A stretch of DNA of 7,843 bases from an uncultured Christensenella sp. (GTDB taxonomy: Bacteria > Bacillota > Clostridia > Christensenellales > UBA3700). Where the stretch lies: positions 1 to 7,843 of the forward strand of contig CAJTZR010000090.1 in NCBI GenBank assembly GCA_910584035.1, in the 5' to 3' direction. The notes below the pieces were generated by a model. The model made no database searches. It was not told where the DNA came from and saw only the letters and a list, made by a program, of their open reading frames with translations. Numbering within the stretch: the first letter of the stretch is position 1; the number at the start of each line of letters is the position of its first letter. A program made the position numbers and the translations under genes. Positions 6,960 to 7,843 of the stretch are shown one piece after another.

Positions 6960-7070
6960 CACGATAAAGGTGCTGCGGTACCTCGTGATTAATTAGCTCA
7001 TAATTTTCCCCCTTATCATATGTCGGCTTGCTTGTAATGTACGAGTAAGCCGACATTACCTTTTATTTGT
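6960..7070 (+). ncRNA. Candidate small non-coding RNA of unknown family
   Basis: This is a compact island of about 43% G+C (hand count) in surroundings that are mostly A/T, with its own strong promoter and a terminator-like hairpin. The predicted RNA begins almost exactly at a hairpin: CACGA (6960-6964) pairs with TCGTG (6983-6987). After a UAAA bulge, GGTGC (6969-6973) pairs with GTACC (6978-6982), closed by a UGCG loop, a C(UNCG)G-type tetraloop. An unpaired linker follows with the C-rich stretch UUUUCCCCCUUAU (7004-7016), and then the terminator hairpin. Structured ends with an open C-rich seed resemble Gram-positive regulatory RNAs that bind G-rich ribosome binding sites (the RsaE/RoxS style); this is an analogy, not homology. 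It lacks the conserved SRP RNA GGAAG core and has no tmRNA or RNase P hallmarks. No encoded peptide longer than five residues starts at the ATG in it. Confidence 0.6.
7020..7064 (+). terminator. Terminator-like hairpin of the candidate small RNA
   Basis: An unbroken 17-bp stem including two G:U wobbles (7020-7036 with 7040-7056, core GTCGGCTT/AAGCCGAC) has loop ATG. After TACC come TTTT and more T-rich sequence. The 4-base gap before the T tract is not ideal, so partial readthrough toward the next hairpin at 7134 is possible. Confidence 0.65.
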
Positions 7071-7133
7071 TTTGTAGGTAAAATTTTGCAGTTAAACATA
7101 TTATAATAAAAACTATGTGTAGTTTAAATATGA

Positions 7134-7166
7134 GATAGCTAAAATAAAATAAGCTATCGTTTTTTA
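7134..7166 (+). terminator. Intrinsic terminator, second in the region
   Basis: A 7-bp stem GATAGCT (7134-7140) with AGCTATC (7152-7158) has an 11-base A-rich loop and is followed by G and six T. A small hairpin AAACTA/TAGTTT (7110-7125) precedes it. It could be a back-up terminator for the candidate small RNA or the end of a separate short transcript. No promoter was found between 7070 and 7110. Confidence 0.55.
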
Positions 7167-7211
7167 TTCATATATCAAGTATCTAAAATGAGAAGTAAAT
7201 TTTAAATTGAT

Positions 7212-7417
7212 TTATAGCTTTTTTAATACAATATGCCTTACTTGTATTAAAATATTTTTGTTAACGCAAAACGCTTGCTAACACTTGCTATTGCAAGTAT
7301 TTATTGTATTAATTAACATCAATTACTGCAAAATACCATTTCGGGTGTTTATCGTGGTTCCCACAAAGTAACTTTTTTGTGGGGGTGTATGAACGTCTCC
7401 AATAATATAAGCTATAA
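7212..7417 (+). other. Nested inverted-repeat structure, candidate structured RNA domain
   Basis: The outer arms TTATAGCTT (7212-7220) and AAGCTATAA (7409-7417) are perfect 9-bp complements. Inside, TTAATACAATA (7223-7233) and TATTGTATTAA (7302-7312) are perfect 11-bp complements. They enclose two small hairpins: GTTA-GCAA/TTGC-TAAC (7260-7282) and ACTTGC/GCAAGT with loop TATT (7283-7298). The layout is that of a multibranch RNA junction. No protein frame fits. The strand is assumed from the orientation of the terminators downstream. I do not recognise the family. Confidence 0.4.
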
Positions 7418-7428
7418 GTAATAAATTT
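7319..7428. repeat. Hairpin repeat element, copy 1
   Basis: This is the first of two diverged copies that begin with CAATTAC and end in a TAAT/AATTT-like stretch. Its centre is a strong hairpin, CCCACAAA (7360-7367) with TTTGTGGG (7376-7383), which can extend outward through wobble pairs. ATTACT (7322-7327) can pair with AGTAAT (7417-7422) at the base. Copy 2 keeps the same central stem at 7539-7559. Confidence 0.45.
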
Positions 7429-7509
7429 TAACTTGCGTAATATCTAATATTGTTATTGCAAAAACTTAATATTTAATTATTCATAGCTTGAATTAATGAT
7501 AAATACTAC

Positions 7510-7608
7510 AATTACCACTACTACAAACTATTGGTGTTCCTACAAATAAATTTTGTGGGTATATGGATAATTACTAATAATACAGAGTAGTGGATAATAA
7601 TTTAAACA
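7510..7608. repeat. Hairpin repeat element, copy 2
   Basis: This is the second copy, starting about 190 bases after the first. The central hairpin is CCTACAAA (7539-7546) with TTTGTGGG (7552-7559). The single C-to-T change from copy 1 turns a C:G pair into a U:G pair, so the stem survives. The base is closed by a better stem than in copy 1: CCACTACT (7515-7522) with AGTAGTGG (7586-7593), extended by ATTA/TAAT (7511-7514 with 7595-7598) past one bulged A. Loops and flanks have drifted, while the hairpin plan is retained. Confidence 0.45.
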
Positions 7609-7657
7609 AAAATAAATTCAGCCATTTAGTGGCTTGAAAGATAAAAAATTTATTGAT

Positions 7658-7703
7658 AAAAACTACAAGGCAAAATGAAAATTTTTGCCTTGTTGAGTTT
7701 TTT
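7658..7703. terminator. Long-stem intrinsic terminator, probably bidirectional
   Basis: A perfect 11-bp stem ACAAGGCAAAA (7665-7675) with TTTTGCCTTGT (7683-7693) continues after a two-base bulge with AAAAACT (7658-7664) and AGTTTTT (7696-7702). The outer right arm supplies the T tract on the + strand and the outer left arm supplies one on the - strand. It closes the multi-hairpin region on the right. Confidence 0.75.
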
Positions 7704-7738
7704 GTAAAGTCGTAATTTTGCAAAAAGTCGATTTTTTG

Positions 7739-7770
7739 AAAATACCCACCGAAAATCGGGGGTATTTTTT
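7739..7770 (+). terminator. Intrinsic terminator, last in the window
   Basis: A stem of nine pairs AAATACCC-type (7739-7747 with 7760-7768) plus CCG/CGG (7749-7751 with 7757-7759) lies around a bulged A and a five-base loop, running into T6. It lies about 40 bases after the previous terminator. After it, 7771-7843 is A/T-rich with only a weak hairpin (TACATA/TATGTA, 7811-7826) and no supported gene start. Confidence 0.8.
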
Positions 7771-7843
7771 GATAAATTAGCTAAATTATGTAAAATGGTG
7801 ATACATAAAATACATATATCTATGTACATATTATATGAATATT

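Noticed and set aside
6960..7070. SRP RNA, tmRNA, RNase P RNA, tRNA or T-box leader
   Set aside because: None of their conserved cores is present, and there is no CCA-type acceptor or cloverleaf. The GGTACC-like string belongs to the local hairpin.
7389..7421. Tiny open frames after the G-rich arms of the two hairpin elements (ATG at 7389 and 7563)
   Set aside because: They encode only 10 and 4 residues, and the G-run that would act as ribosome site is locked in the hairpin stem.
7212..7608. CRISPR array or insertion sequence
   Set aside because: There are no regularly spaced identical repeats, no transposase fragment and no target-site duplication. Only two diverged hairpin copies are present.
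7795..7843. ATG with a frame open to the window edge
   Set aside because: There is no ribosome site, the A/T-rich codons are low in complexity, and it is too short to judge.

Overview
The window is very AT-rich DNA, and most of the gene-free parts are almost pure A/T. It carries AGGAGG-type ribosome binding sites, sigma-A-type promoters with 17-base spacers, and short intergenic gaps with U-tract intrinsic terminators. This suggests a low-GC Bacillota, probably an uncultured Clostridia-like anaerobe. TGA is used as a normal stop in the 4-base stop/start overlap at 4385-4388, which argues against the Mollicutes code. Everything here comes from reading the sequence; no database search was possible.

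Layout. (1) 1-74 is the 3' tail of an unrecognised + strand gene, ended by a hairpin terminator at 147-181. (2) A textbook promoter at 322-350 drives a membrane-anchored calcineurin-like metallophosphoesterase (383-1678). (3) A long hairpin at 1872-1909 looks like a terminator in both directions, shared with the convergent class II fructose-bisphosphate aldolase gene fba on the minus strand (1960-2925). (4) 2926-3194 is a divergent promoter region firing fba to the left and an operon to the right. (5) The rightward operon is tightly packed: a membrane-anchored DVGQGD-type metallo-beta-lactamase-fold protein (3195-4388), a shikimate-kinase-like protein that has lost its catalytic signature (4385-4801, 4-base overlap), and a short glutamate-5-kinase-like amino acid kinase (4801-5637, 1-base overlap). 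The thioredoxin reductase gene trxB (5698-6612) follows after 60 bases with no terminator between. (6) 6613-7843 has no credible protein gene in 1.2 kb.

The final gene-free stretch is the most interesting part. It holds a strong promoter (6926-6954), preceded directly by an inverted repeat. A compact GC-richer island (6960-7070) follows and reads like a small RNA: a 5' hairpin capped by a UNCG-type tetraloop, an exposed C-rich stretch, and a 17-bp terminator-like hairpin. Beyond it lie a second terminator, a nested multibranch inverted-repeat structure (7212-7417), two diverged copies of a roughly 100-base hairpin element in which the main stem is kept through a wobble change, and two closely spaced terminators (7658-7703, 7739-7770). 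One or more undescribed non-coding RNAs is the simplest reading, but it is inferred from sequence pattern alone.

Functionally the protein genes are a mix: glycolysis (fba), thiol redox (trxB), two predicted membrane-anchored hydrolases, and an odd pair of small-molecule-kinase homologues of which one looks catalytically dead. The overlaps show coordinated translation of the MBL, pseudokinase and kinase genes, but the sequence does not reveal a shared pathway.
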